A stretch of 64,000 nt of DNA, from the NCBI RefSeq assembly GCF_007859305.1, contig NZ_VOHE01000006.1, forward strand, positions 1 to 64,000. Direction: 5' to 3'. The translations under genes were made by a program, and so were the position numbers. The stretch comes from Luteimonas wenzhouensis (GTDB lineage: Bacteria > Pseudomonadota > Gammaproteobacteria > Xanthomonadales > Xanthomonadaceae). The notes under the pieces are model-generated. The model worked only from the letters and a program-made list of their open reading frames with translations. It had not been told where the DNA came from and did no database searches. This document shows, piece by piece, positions 36,709-47,533 of this stretch (the first letter of the stretch is position 1; each line of letters starts with the position of its first letter).

Positions 36709-37182
36709 ATGCCGATGGATGCCGAGACCCAGGCCGCGGTACAGGACGATGCCGGCAGCGTCGAGCAGTCGCGGCTGCAGGGACTGCTCGGCTACCAGCT
36801 CACCCGCGCCCAGCTGCAGCTCCACCGCCGCCTGGTCGAACGCCTGCAGGCGGTGTCGCTGCGCCCGGTCGAATATTCGATCCTGGTCCTGATCGACAGC
36901 AACCACGGCATCAACCAGCGCCAGATCGGCGATGCCCTGGGGATCTCGCCGCCCAACCTGGTGGGCGTCATTACCCGGCTGATCAAGCGCCGGCTGGTGC
37001 GTCGTGCCCGCAGCCGCCAGGACCGCCGCGTCCAGCACCTGCACCTCACCGCCGAGGGCGCGCGCCTGCTGGTGGAGGCCGAGGGCATCGTCACCGAGTT
37101 CGAGCAGGGCATCCTGGCGGCGATCGGCGACGTCGGCCACGACCAGCTCGAGCGCGCGCTGCGCCGCATCCAGCAGCTCTGA
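36709..37182 (+). CDS. MarR-family transcriptional regulator
   Basis: This 157-residue protein has a typical MarR winged helix: LRPVEYSILVLIDSNHGINQ, then RQIGDALGISPPNLVGVI (recognition helix), and the wing RRARSRQDRRVQHLHLTAEG. MarR proteins usually repress neighbours and release DNA on binding phenolic or oxidised ligands. The adjacent TonB receptor, cytochrome and OmpA-like genes are the probable targets. A TAGACT box at 36676-36681, 27 bases before the ATG, could be its -10. A second ATG lies two codons in. Confidence 0.88.
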   Translation: MPMDAETQAAVQDDAGSVEQSRLQGLLGYQLTRAQLQLHRRLVERLQAVSLRPVEYSILVLIDSNHGINQRQIGDALGISPPNLVGVITRLIKRRLVRRARSRQDRRVQHLHLTAEGARLLVEAEGIVTEFEQGILAAIGDVGHDQLERALRRIQQL

Positions 37183-37271
37183 ACCCCCGTTTCCCGCGCA
37201 GGCCCCGGCCTCGGCCGGGAGGGCGCTGCTGCGCGCAGCGACCCGTTGCGCGGCTTTTGCTGCACTGCAAC

Positions 37272-37310
37272 TTTACATGGATTCAAGTCACAATGATTGT
37301 TATAAATAAC
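37272..37310 (+). promoter_or_regulatory. AT-rich promoter/operator region of the TonB-receptor operon
   Basis: This AT-rich island in GC-rich DNA contains TTTACA (37272-37277), TATAAA (37301-37306) and a small dyad GTTAT-AA-ATAAC (37299-37310). By eye it matches the Fur consensus at about 11 of 19 positions around 37289-37307. Candidate regulators are the adjacent MarR protein and Fur. Which hexamers form the promoter is unsure, as the spacing between those listed is about 23 bases. Confidence 0.45.
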
Positions 37311-37376
37311 TAATTTCCGCGCCGGTCGGCCCACGACGGCAATCCACGAGACCTGTTCCCCAGGGAGGAACGCCAG

Positions 37377-39512
<2,136 letters not shown>

Positions 39513-39530
39513 GCTGCGGCGACGCCAGCA

Positions 39531-39553
39531 GGGGCCGGCCCGGGGCCGGCCCC
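39531..39553 (+). terminator. Hairpin between the TonB receptor and cytochrome genes
   Basis: GGGGCCGG at 39531-39538 pairs with CCGGCCCC at 39546-39553 around a 7-base loop, 18 bases after the TonB-receptor stop. There is no U-tract, so it is more likely an attenuating or mRNA-protecting hairpin than a full terminator. Confidence 0.5.
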
Positions 39554-39573
39554 TCGCCGCTTGCAGGACCACC

Positions 39574-41085
39574 ATGCCCCACACCTCACGTCGTCGCGTA
39601 CTGCGCCCCCTCCTCGCCCTCGGTGCGATCGCCGGCCTGGCCGCCGCCGGCCTCGCGGCCAGCGTCCAGCCCGACCGGTGGTGGAAGCCCGGCGAAGGCC
39701 GGGTGATGCAGGAAAGCACCGACTACCCCAACGCCGCCGGCTCGCTGCGCGTGCTGCTGGTCGACGGCCCGATGGACACCCGCGGCCACCCGTTCTTCGA
39801 ACCGCTCGGGGAAAACGGCCGCGCCTGCGTGACCTGCCACCAGCCGTCGGACGCGATGAGCCTGTCGCTCGATTCGATCCGCCGGCAGTGGGAGCTGCGC
39901 GGGCACCACGATCCGCTGTTCGCCGCCTTCGACGGCTCCAACTGTCCCGACCTGCCGCAGGAGCGGCGCGAGTCGCACTCGCTGCTGCTCGACCACGGCC
40001 TGATCCGGATCGCGCGGCCGTGGCCGCCGCGCGACCACGACGGCAGCCCGATCGAGACCGACTTCGAAATCGAAGTCGTGCGCGACCCGACCGGCTGCAA
40101 CCTCAGCGACCGCTGGGGCCTGGCCGCGCCCGAGCCGATGGTGTCGGTCTACCGCCGCCCGCGCCCGGTCGCCAACTTCAAGTACATCCTCGCGATGGGC
40201 TTCGCGGTCGATCCCAAGCGCAGCCAGCCGCTGCCGATCGACCCCGAGACCGGCCAGATGGTGTCCGGCAACCTGATGGCCGACCGGCGCGTGCTGAGCC
40301 TGGAGGCGCAGATCCGCGACGCCCTGCAGACCCACCTGGAGTTCAAGGGCAGGCTGTCGCCGGAGGACATCGCCCGGATCACCGACTTCGAGCAGCGCGT
40401 GTACGCGGCGCAGCAGACCTCGCGCGTCGGCGGCGACCTCGACACCGGCGGCGCGACGGGCGGACCGGCGACGCTGCGCGACTCGCCGGCTGGGCGCCTG
40501 GGCAGCCAGGGCGTGCCGGTGTGGAGCGAGTTCAACGCCTGGGCCGACGCCGGCAAGGACGCGAGCCTCACCCCCGGGCAGCGCGCGTGGCGCGAATCGG
40601 TGGCGCGCGGCGCGCAGAACTTCCGCGAGCGCATGTTCCTGATCAGCGACACCACCGGCATCAACTCGCCGATGGGCTTCGGCAATCCGGTGCTCGACCG
40701 CTGCGCCTTCTGCCACAACATGAGCCAGATGGGCATGGACGTGGCCCCGGGCCAGGTCGACCTGGGCACCACCACCCGGCCGTTCGCCGATCCGCAGCCG
40801 CACCTGCCGCTGTTCCGCATCACCTGCACCGGCGAGCCGCATCCGCACTACGGCCGGGTGATCGAGACCCACGATCCCGGCTTCGCCCTGACCACCGGCC
40901 GCTGCGCCGACGTCGGCAAGATCACCCTGCAGAGCCTGCGCGGGCTCGCGGCGCGCGCGCCGTACTTCTCGAACGGTTCGGCCAAGACCCTGCGCGAGGT
41001 GATCGAGTACTACGATCGCCGCTACAACATCGGCTACTCGGAGCAGGAAATCCAGGACCTGGTGCACCTGATGGAGGCCCTGTGA
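39574..41085 (+). CDS. Diheme c-type cytochrome, MauG/cytochrome c peroxidase-like
   Basis: The 503-residue protein has a signal region (SRRRVLRPLLALGAIAGLA) and two CxxCH heme sites, CVTCH at 85-89 and CAFCH at 377-381. The late segment LRGLAARAPYFSNGSAKTLR with EVIEYYDRRYNIGYSEQE is typical of the peroxidase/MauG group. Such proteins reduce peroxide or oxidise a partner substrate in the periplasm. It is longer than usual bacterial cytochrome c peroxidases (about 330). The twin-arginine look of the signal is probably chance, as c hemes are attached after Sec export. Its stop overlaps the next GTG start. Confidence 0.82.
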   Translation: MPHTSRRRVLRPLLALGAIAGLAAAGLAASVQPDRWWKPGEGRVMQESTDYPNAAGSLRVLLVDGPMDTRGHPFFEPLGENGRACVTCHQPSDAMSLSLDSIRRQWELRGHHDPLFAAFDGSNCPDLPQERRESHSLLLDHGLIRIARPWPPRDHDGSPIETDFEIEVVRDPTGCNLSDRWGLAAPEPMVSVYRRPRPVANFKYILAMGFAVDPKRSQPLPIDPETGQMVSGNLMADRRVLSLEAQIRDALQTHLEFKGRLSPEDIARITDFEQRVYAAQQTSRVGGDLDTGGATGGPATLRDSPAGRLGSQGVPVWSEFNAWADAGKDASLTPGQRAWRESVARGAQNFRERMFLISDTTGINSPMGFGNPVLDRCAFCHNMSQMGMDVAPGQVDLGTTTRPFADPQPHLPLFRITCTGEPHPHYGRVIETHDPGFALTTGRCADVGKITLQSLRGLAARAPYFSNGSAKTLREVIEYYDRRYNIGYSEQEIQDLVHLMEAL

Positions 41086-41885
41086 GCGCGTTCGCACCCC
41101 TGCGCGCGCTGGCCGCGGCGCTGGCCCTCGGCCTGGCCCTGCCGGCCTGCGCCACGCCCGCCGCGCCGGAGACCTCGCCGGAGCTGCGCTTCGTCACCTG
41201 CCCGGTCTACCGCAACACCGACGCCGGCCGCAAATCCGGCTGCTGGCTGGCCGACAGCCCGGAAGACGGCCTGCGCTACGACGTCACCCGCTCGCCGACC
41301 AAGCCCGACTGGAACCGCGCGGTACTGGTCGAAGGGAGAGTGTCGGCCGGGCAGGCCGACACCTGCGGCGGCATCGTGCTCGAGCCGGTGCGCGTGTCCG
41401 TGCTCGCGCAGGCGTGTCCGCGCGCGATGCTCCCGGCCCAGGGCTATCCCGGCGTGCGCTTCCAGCTGCCGGCGCGCAACATCCGGCCGATCCATGAGCC
41501 GCGCGAACTGCCGGCCAGGCCGTACGCCGAACGCACCTTCGGCGTGTGGTTCGACCATGGCCGCGACTTCATCGTCTACCAGCTCAGCGACTACTTCACC
41601 CACATGGCCTCGCTGTACGCGTTGGACATCGACGCCAGCCGGGTGGAAATCACCGGCTGGTCGGTGACCACGCCCGAGACGGTGTCCGGGCACGTGCTGG
41701 TGGAAGACGCGATGCTCGCCCGCCGGCGCGCGGACGCGGTCGCCAACTGGCTGCGGATGATGGGCGTGCCCGCCGAACGCATCGTGGTCAAGGTCGCGCA
41801 CGACGGGTCCACGTCCACGCTCGAGGGCAGCGACGGGCTGCTGTCGCCGTCGCGGCGCCGGGTCGAGGTCCGGGTCATCCCCTGA
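41082..41885 (+). CDS. OmpA-like domain lipoprotein
   Basis: The 267-residue protein starts at a GTG overlapping the cytochrome stop. Its signal ends LALPAC (Cys23), a lipobox. The N-terminal domain has several cysteines (TCPVYRN, KSGCWLAD, DTCGGIV, QACPRAM). The C-terminal OmpA-like part has the pattern MLARRRADAVANWLRMMGVP and PSRRRVEVRVI, the peptidoglycan-binding motif. It probably tethers the receptor/cytochrome system to the wall. The role of the Cys-rich domain is not known. Confidence 0.75.
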   Translation: MSAFAPLRALAAALALGLALPACATPAAPETSPELRFVTCPVYRNTDAGRKSGCWLADSPEDGLRYDVTRSPTKPDWNRAVLVEGRVSAGQADTCGGIVLEPVRVSVLAQACPRAMLPAQGYPGVRFQLPARNIRPIHEPRELPARPYAERTFGVWFDHGRDFIVYQLSDYFTHMASLYALDIDASRVEITGWSVTTPETVSGHVLVEDAMLARRRADAVANWLRMMGVPAERIVVKVAHDGSTSTLEGSDGLLSPSRRRVEVRVIP

Positions 41886-41991
41886 GCGGGGAGGCGGTTC
41901 CTACGCGAAGCCGGCAGGGCGGCGCGGGCCGCTGGCCTCGCGCCGTTCGGCCATGGAGCCGCATCCGTCGCGGCGACCGGCCCAGGCCGCC

Positions 41992-42774
41992 TCAGTCCTC
42001 GCGACGACGGAACGGCAGCACCACGCCGCGTTCGTCGTCGCGCCGCTCCCCACGGTTCCACAGCACCGGCACGTCGCGCGGGGAACCGGGTTCCCAGGTG
42101 TCGCGTTCGGCCTGCGCCGCGCGCTCGGCCTCTTCCTCCTCGATCTCCCAGCTGTAGCGGCGCCGCGGCGGGATCGGATCGCTGCCCCGGAGCAGCCACG
42201 CCGCGAGCACGCCGCCGAGCGCGCCGCCCAGGTGCGACTGCCAGGACACGCCGGGCTCATGGGGCAGCACCGTGAGCAGCATGCCGCCGTAGAAGAAGAA
42301 GGCGATCATGCCGGCGGCGATCGAGGCGCGGTCGCGGCGCAGCAGCCCGAGCACGAACACCAGGAACATCAGCCCGTGGGTCAGGCCGCTGGCGCCCAGG
42401 TGCCAGGAGCCGGGCTCGCCCAACAGCCACGCGCCCAGCCCCGAACCCAGCCACATCAGCGGCAGCGCGCGCACGGTGGCGCGCGGATACACCGCCAGCG
42501 CGAGCGTGCCGAGGATCAGCAGCGCCGAGGCGTTCGCCAGCAGGTGCGCGGGCGACCCGTGCAGCAGCGGGGCGGTGAGCAGGCCCAGCAGCCCGGCCGC
42601 CGACCCCGGCCCGACCGCCAGCGCGCGGGCGTCGCCCAGACCCTGCAGGCCGAACACCAGGACCAGCAGCAGCACGAAGGCGAGGCTGCCCCGGACCGCA
42701 TTGGCCAGGCGCCGCTTGTCGGCGGCCCGCTGGGCGACCGGATCCCGGGGTTCGTCGGCGGAGCGCAGGTGCAT
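41992..42774 (-). CDS. Rhomboid-family intramembrane serine protease
   Basis: The 260-residue protein has six predicted membrane helices and the rhomboid dyad: Ser in WHLGASGLTHGL (GASG) and His in SWQSHLGGALGGVLAAW. Rhomboids cleave single-pass membrane proteins within the bilayer. HGSPAHLLANASALLILG carries the usual HxxxN helix. The C-terminal ~50 residues are charged (WEIEEEEAERAAQAERD) and cytosolic. The ATG at 42774 was chosen because upstream sequence is palindromic repeat and antisense to rlmI. It is divergent from rlmI. Confidence 0.9.
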   Translation of the reverse strand: MHLRSADEPRDPVAQRAADKRRLANAVRGSLAFVLLLVLVFGLQGLGDARALAVGPGSAAGLLGLLTAPLLHGSPAHLLANASALLILGTLALAVYPRATVRALPLMWLGSGLGAWLLGEPGSWHLGASGLTHGLMFLVFVLGLLRRDRASIAAGMIAFFFYGGMLLTVLPHEPGVSWQSHLGGALGGVLAAWLLRGSDPIPPRRRYSWEIEEEEAERAAQAERDTWEPGSPRDVPVLWNRGERRDDERGVVLPFRRRED

Positions 42775-42819
42775 TCGCCAAGGGTGGCGGCGGATCGCGG
42801 GGATGCAAGGGTCTGGCGG

Positions 42820-42995
42820 CTTGCCCCCACCCCAACCCTCCCCCGCAGGCGGGGGAGGGAGTGCCCCTCGCCTTCGTAGCGCGTCCGGCCGTGCTCCCTC
42901 CCCCCGCCTGCGGGGGAGGGGGTGCCGGCGCATTGGTAGTGCATCCGGCCGTGCTCCCTCCCCCGCCTGCGGGGGAGGGTTGGGGTGGGGGCAAG
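42820..42995. repeat. Mirror-arranged palindromic repeats between rhomboid and rlmI
   Basis: A 40-base segment at 42820-42859 is repeated in inverted orientation, apparently perfectly, at 42956-42995. Each arm contains the CTTGCCCCCACCCCAACCC flank and a CCCTCCCCCGC hairpin. A third hairpin of the family and a duplicated CATCCGGCCGTGCTCCC segment lie between the arms. The layout could extrude as a large cruciform just upstream of two divergent promoters. Confidence 0.88.
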
Positions 42996-43004
42996 CCGCC
43001 CACG

Positions 43005-43010
43005 TAAACT
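43005..43010 (+). promoter_or_regulatory. TANACT -10 box of rlmI
   Basis: TAAACT lies seven bases before the rlmI ATG with no Shine-Dalgarno sequence between, immediately after the inverted repeat. Like the boxes before rmuC and ubiA, it points to a leaderless or near-leaderless mRNA. The -35 region would fall in the repeat arm. Confidence 0.45.
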
Positions 43011-43017
43011 GGCATCC

Positions 43018-44187
43018 ATGACCGACCCCCTCCCCACCATCCGCCTGCGCAACGCCTGGCGCTCCAGCCACCCGTGGATCTTCCAGCGCCTGGTCGAGAA
43101 GCCGGCCCAGCGGGTCAAGCCCGGCAGCATCGTCGACATCGTGGGCGTGGATGGGGCCTGGATCGGACGCGGCTTCTACAACGGCCACTCGCGCATCGCC
43201 CTGCGCATCCTTGAGACCGATCCGGACGTGGCGGTCGACGCCACCTGGTTCGCGCGCAGGATCGCCGAGGCCGTGCACCTGCGTCGCGAGGTGCTGCGCC
43301 TGGACGACACCAGCAACGCCTGGCGCGTGGTCCACAGCGAGGGCGACGGCCTGAGCGGCCTGGTCGTGGACCGCTACGACGACCTGCTCGTGGTCGAGTA
43401 CTTCAGCGCCGGCATGTTCCGCCACCGCGAGTGGATCCACGACGCCCTGCGCGCGCAGTTCCCCGGCTGTCGCTTCCATGCCCTGGCCGACGAGCACGTG
43501 CAGAAGCAGGAGTCGTTCGACTTCCGCGAAACCGCCGGTACCGAGCCGGCGGTCATCACCGAGCACGGCGTCCGCTTCCGTGCCGACCCGGCCGGCGCGC
43601 ACAAGACCGGCTTCTTCGCCGACCAGCGCGACAACCGCGAATGGCTCTCGCACCGCTGCGCCGGCAAGCGGGTGCTCGACCTGTGCTGCAACACCGGCGG
43701 CTTTGGCATCTACGCCGCGGTGCGCGGCGCCGCCGAGGTGGTGGGCATCGACATCGATGAAGCGGTGCTGGAGATTGCCCGCGGCAACGCCCGGCTCAAC
43801 AACGTGCGTCCGCGCTTCGTCCAGGCCGACATCTTCCCGTGGCTGCGCGACGCGGCCGCCAACCGCGAGCGCTTCGACGTGGTGGTGCTCGACCCGGCGA
43901 AGATGACCCGCGACCGCGAGCAGGTGATCCCTGCGCTCAAGAAGTACCTGGACATGAACAAGCTGGCGCTGGGCGTGGTGAAGCCGGGTGGCCTGTTCGC
44001 CACCTTCTCCTGCACCGGCCTGGTGAGCGAGGAGCAGTTCCTCGACATGCTGCGCCGCGCCGCGTTCTACGCCGGGCGCACGGTGCAGGTGCTGAAGGTG
44101 GCCGGCGCCGGCGCCGACCATCCGTTCCTGGCCCACGTGCCCGAGTCGCGCTACCTGAAGGCGGTGTTCTGCCGCGTGCTGGATTGA
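43018..44187 (+). CDS. rlmI: Class I SAM-dependent rRNA large-subunit methyltransferase (RlmI family)
   Basis: The 389-residue protein has an N-terminal PUA-like domain (IRLRNAWRSSHPWIFQRLV) and a Rossmann methyltransferase domain with RVLDLCCNTGGFGIYAA (SAM motif I), EVVGIDIDEAVLEIARGN and VVLDPAKMTRDREQV. FATFSCTGLVS carries the catalytic-type cysteine. RlmI methylates C1962 of 23S rRNA; relatives with the same layout differ in target base, so the site is inferred. The PUA domain and the length support the family. It is divergent from the rhomboid gene. Confidence 0.88.
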   Translation: MTDPLPTIRLRNAWRSSHPWIFQRLVEKPAQRVKPGSIVDIVGVDGAWIGRGFYNGHSRIALRILETDPDVAVDATWFARRIAEAVHLRREVLRLDDTSNAWRVVHSEGDGLSGLVVDRYDDLLVVEYFSAGMFRHREWIHDALRAQFPGCRFHALADEHVQKQESFDFRETAGTEPAVITEHGVRFRADPAGAHKTGFFADQRDNREWLSHRCAGKRVLDLCCNTGGFGIYAAVRGAAEVVGIDIDEAVLEIARGNARLNNVRPRFVQADIFPWLRDAAANRERFDVVVLDPAKMTRDREQVIPALKKYLDMNKLALGVVKPGGLFATFSCTGLVSEEQFLDMLRRAAFYAGRTVQVLKVAGAGADHPFLAHVPESRYLKAVFCRVLD

Positions 44188-44411
44188 ACCATCGGTCCGC
44201 GGGCCCGCGCCGGGGCGCCCGGCGACGACATCGTGCGGGCCCACGGCGAGGGCGCGGCCGGCAACGCGCGGTCGGCGCCACCGGCCCGCCGGTGCGGATC
44301 GTGCCCTGACCGCCTGGCGACTGTGTCGATCGTCACCGTGACCATCCGGTCATGCCGCGCCGGTCGCGCTGGCGTTTCATTCACGACTCGACGGCAATCG
44401 GAGACCTTGCC

Positions 44412-45482
44412 ATGCGAATGCCCCTGCTGGCCGTCCTCCTGCTGGCCACCAGCCCGCTGTGCGCGCAGGTGGCCCCTGCGCCGCACGACGGGCCGCGGGC
44501 GCCTTTCGCCGGTCCGCCCACGCGGGTCCTGGTGCTGGGCAGCGTGCACCTGGCGCAGGAGGAGGGCGGTCCGGTCACCGCCCGCGAGACCGGTCGGCTG
44601 CTGGAGCGCCTGGCCGCGTTCGGTCCGCAGGTGATCACCGTCGAAGCGATGCGCGGCGAGACCTGCGACCTGATGCGCCGCCACCCGGCGGTGTACGACG
44701 AGGAGGGCATCGCGCACTACTGTCCCGACACCGACGCGGCACGGGCCGCCACCGGCCTGGACGTGCCGGCCGCCATCGCCTCGGTGGAGGAACAGCTGGC
44801 CGCGTGGCCGCAGTCGCCGACCGCGGCGCAGCGCCGGCGCCTGGCCGCGACCTTCCTGGCCGCGGGCGACCTGACCTCGGCCCTGGTGCAGTGGCTGTAC
44901 CTGCCCGAAGCCGAGCGCCGCGCCGGCGACGGGCTCGACGCCGCGCTGGTGCAGGCGCTGCGCAAGCGGGCCGCGTCCAGCAACGAGAACACGGTGATCG
45001 GCGCCGCGCTGGCCGTGCGCCTGGGGCTGCAGCGCGTGCATCCCGTGGACGACCACACCGGCGACAACCTGCGCATCGACGACGAGGACGCCTACGCCGC
45101 CGCGATCCGCGGCGCCTGGGACCGCGCGCCGCCCGAATGCGCCGCAACGTACGCGTACCTGCGCGAACTGCGGCAGGCGCCGGACCTGCTGCCGCTGTAC
45201 CAGCACATCAATCGCGCCGCCTACCAGACGGTGCCGATGCGCTGCGACTTTGCGCTCGCGCTGGCCGACACCTCGCCGCAGCGTTACGGCCGCCAGTACG
45301 TCACCGGCTGGGACCTGCGCAACCTGCGCATGGTCGCCAACATCGGCGAGACCTTCCGCGAGCGTCCCGGGGTGCGGGTACTGAGCATCGTCGGCGTCTC
45401 GCACAAGCCCTGGTTCGACCGCCTGCTCGGGCAGCTGCAGGGCGTGGAGGTGGTGGACGCCGCACAGGTGCTGGGCGACTGA
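44412..45482 (+). CDS. DUF5694-family exported protein
   Basis: The 356-residue protein has a signal peptide (MRMPLLAVLLLATSPLCAQ) and the DUF5694/TraB-like signature RVLVLGSVHLAQEEG near the start, with a late VLSIVGVSHKPWFDRLL. The two His-containing motifs suggest a metal-dependent hydrolase related to ChaN/TraB folds; the reaction is unknown. An earlier ATG at 44352 would destroy the signal, so 44412 is chosen. It converges with the DUF488 gene. Confidence 0.8.
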   Translation: MRMPLLAVLLLATSPLCAQVAPAPHDGPRAPFAGPPTRVLVLGSVHLAQEEGGPVTARETGRLLERLAAFGPQVITVEAMRGETCDLMRRHPAVYDEEGIAHYCPDTDAARAATGLDVPAAIASVEEQLAAWPQSPTAAQRRRLAATFLAAGDLTSALVQWLYLPEAERRAGDGLDAALVQALRKRAASSNENTVIGAALAVRLGLQRVHPVDDHTGDNLRIDDEDAYAAAIRGAWDRAPPECAATYAYLRELRQAPDLLPLYQHINRAAYQTVPMRCDFALALADTSPQRYGRQYVTGWDLRNLRMVANIGETFRERPGVRVLSIVGVSHKPWFDRLLGQLQGVEVVDAAQVLGD

Positions 45483-45500
45483 GCCCGCGGCTCAGCGGGC
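45483..45500. terminator. Hairpin between converging genes
   Basis: GCCCGC-GGCTCA-GCGGGC forms a 6-base stem with a 6-base loop. It spans the end of the DUF5694 gene and the last codons of the DUF488 gene, so it could end both transcripts. There is no U-tract. Confidence 0.4.
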
Positions 45501-45839
45501 GAGCAGCCAGTCGCGCAGCACGCGCGCGCTGTTCATCACCGGGTCGCGCGCGGCGTAGACGAAGGTGGTGCGGCCCCGGCGCAGCCAGTCGCGCAGCTCC
45601 TCGACGGCGGCGGCATTGGCCTCCAGCTCGGCGTGGTAGCGGCGCACGAACTCCTCGAACCGCGACGGCTCGTGGCCATACCACTGGCGCAGGCCCGGGC
45701 TGGGCGCGATGTCCTTGAGCCACAGGTCCAGCGCCAGCGCCTCCTTGCCGACGCCGCGCGGCCACAGCCGCTCGACCAGGATCCGCGCGCCGTCGGCGCG
45801 GGCCGGTGGCTCATAGGCGCGCTTGAGCCGGATGTCCAT
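45492..45839 (-). CDS. DUF488-family protein
   Basis: This 115-residue protein has the DUF488 motifs RILVERLWPRGV, RQWYGHEPSRF and RTTFVYAARDPVMNSA. The family (YeaO-like) is small and cytosolic and of unknown biochemical function; residues of the RLWPRG loop are thought to form a binding site. The start at 45839 is preceded six bases away by TAGAGT on the same strand, which resembles the TANACT boxes of this window. It is separated from putP by 51 bases, both on the minus strand. Confidence 0.85.
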   Translation of the reverse strand: MDIRLKRAYEPPARADGARILVERLWPRGVGKEALALDLWLKDIAPSPGLRQWYGHEPSRFEEFVRRYHAELEANAAAVEELRDWLRRGRTTFVYAARDPVMNSARVLRDWLLAR

Positions 45840-45845
45840 GGACCG

Positions 45846-45851
45846 ACTCTA
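45846..45851 (-). promoter_or_regulatory. TAGAGT -10-like box of the DUF488 gene
   Basis: On the minus strand TAGAGT lies six bases before the DUF488 ATG without a ribosome site, the same spacing as TAGACT before rmuC. It is counted here as a variant of the TANACT promoter type. Confidence 0.3.
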
Positions 45852-45890
45852 GGCCCATGGACGGCGCCGATCAATCCGCGCCCGCCGCGC

Positions 45891-47378
45891 TCAGTAGCCC
45901 TGTTCGCGCAGCGTCGCGCGCACCTGTTCGTGCCGCGCCTGCAGCGCCGGCGCAGGCGCGGGGCCGAGCAGGCTGACCACCACGATCGCCACGGTCGCGG
46001 CGAGGAAGCCCGGCACCATCTCGTACAGCGCGCTGCCGGTCTGCTTCCACAGCAGCACGGTGGCCGCGCCCACCAGCATGCCGGCGAGCGCGCCGTTGCG
46101 GGTCATGCGTTTCCAGAACACCGAGAGCACCACCACCGGCCCGAAGGCCGAGCCGAACCCCGCCCACGCGTAGGCGACCAGGCCCAGCACCCGCGATTCG
46201 GGATCGCGCGCGATCCACATCGCCAGCGCGGCCACCGCCAGCACCATCGCGCGACCGAACCAGACCAGCTCGCGGTGCCCTGCGCGCGGACGCAGGAAGC
46301 CGCGGTAGAAATCCTCGGTCAGGGCGCTCGAGCACACCAGCAGCTGCGCCGCCAGCGTGCTCATGATCGCGGCCAGGATCGCCGACAGCAGCACGCCCGC
46401 GATCCACGGGTTGAACAGGAGTTCGGAGAGCACGATGAACACCCGCTCGGGGTTGGCCTCCACCGGCGCGGCATGCTCGGGATGGGACGCGAACCAGGCG
46501 ATGCCGAAGAAGCCGGTGGCCATCGACCCGGCCAGGCACAGCACCATCCAGGTCATGGCGATGCGGCGTGCGCGCGGGATGGTGGCCAGGCTGTCGGCGG
46601 CCATGAATCGCGCCAGCAGGTGCGGCTGGCCGCAGTAGCCCAGGCCCCATGCCAGCAGCGAGACGATCGCCATCGCGCCGCCGGCGGCGAACCAGTCCAG
46701 TCGCGAGGGATCCACCTGGTCGATCAGCGACAGCGCCTGTACCGGCCCGCCGACGCCGATGATCGCGAACACCGGTACCAGCAGCAGGGCGAAGATCATC
46801 AGCGTGGCCTGGACCGTGTCCGTCCAGCTCACCGCCAGGAAGCCGCCGATGAAGGTGTAGGCGATGGTCACCGCCGCGCCCCACAGCATCGCCTGCCCGT
46901 ACGGCAGCCCGAACATGCTCTCGAACAGGCGCGCGCCGGCGACGATGCCCGAGGCGCAGTAGATCGCGAAGAACACCAGGATCACCAGCGCCGACAGGAT
47001 CCGCAGCAGCCGGCTGCGGTCCTCGAAGCGGTGGGTGAAGTAGTCGGGCAGGGTCAGCGCGTTGTCCGTGCGCTCGGTGTAGACCCGCAGCGGGCCGGCG
47101 ACGAAGCGCCAGTTGGCCCAGGCGCCGATCACCAGCCCGATCGCGATCCAGGACTCCGACGCGCCGCCCAGGTACAGCGCGCCGGGCAGGCCCATCATCA
47201 GCCAGCCGCTCATGTCCGAGGCGCCGGCGGCCAGCGCGGTCACGTAGCTGTTGAGCGAGCGCCCGCCGAGGATGTAGTCGTCGAAGGTCCGCGTGCGCCG
47301 CCAGGCGATGAAGCCGATCGCGACCATGAGCAGCAGGTAGGCGGCGAAGGTGAGGAACAGCGGCGAGGTGTAGGACAT
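45891..47378 (-). CDS. putP: Sodium/proline symporter (SSS family)
   Basis: The 495-residue protein has about 13 membrane helices and PutP-like motifs: TFDDYILGGRSLNSYVTAL, ASDMSGWLMMGLPGALYLGG, LLAWGLGYCGQPHLLARFMA and IMSTLAAQLLVCSSALTEDF. PutP imports proline with sodium. The pattern fits proline specificity (ASDMSGW), but other SSS substrates cannot be excluded. The start at 47378 gives the family N-terminus MSYTSPLFLTF. No putA lies in the window. Confidence 0.9.
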   Translation of the reverse strand: MSYTSPLFLTFAAYLLLMVAIGFIAWRRTRTFDDYILGGRSLNSYVTALAAGASDMSGWLMMGLPGALYLGGASESWIAIGLVIGAWANWRFVAGPLRVYTERTDNALTLPDYFTHRFEDRSRLLRILSALVILVFFAIYCASGIVAGARLFESMFGLPYGQAMLWGAAVTIAYTFIGGFLAVSWTDTVQATLMIFALLLVPVFAIIGVGGPVQALSLIDQVDPSRLDWFAAGGAMAIVSLLAWGLGYCGQPHLLARFMAADSLATIPRARRIAMTWMVLCLAGSMATGFFGIAWFASHPEHAAPVEANPERVFIVLSELLFNPWIAGVLLSAILAAIMSTLAAQLLVCSSALTEDFYRGFLRPRAGHRELVWFGRAMVLAVAALAMWIARDPESRVLGLVAYAWAGFGSAFGPVVVLSVFWKRMTRNGALAGMLVGAATVLLWKQTGSALYEMVPGFLAATVAIVVVSLLGPAPAPALQARHEQVRATLREQGY

Positions 47379-47533
47379 GCGGCGGGCACCGGGCAGGAAG
47401 CAGCTGCCGAGTGTGGCCGAAGTCGTGCCGGGGGCGCCAATGACCAACGGCACGGCCCGCGCCGGACGCGGCCGGGGCGCGGGGGCGCGGGCCGGATCGC
47501 GCGGCCCGGCCGGGACAGGCGTGCGTCCGGAGG

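Noticed and set aside
39574..41085. Rubber oxygenase RoxA
   Set aside because: RoxA is also a diheme c-type cytochrome but is clearly longer (about 680 residues). This protein lacks sequence I would recognise as specific to it.
41992..44244. Rhomboid fused to a large N-terminal domain (750 codons)
   Set aside because: The extra sequence is antisense to rlmI and the palindromic repeats, and the rhomboid family start fits the ATG at 42774.
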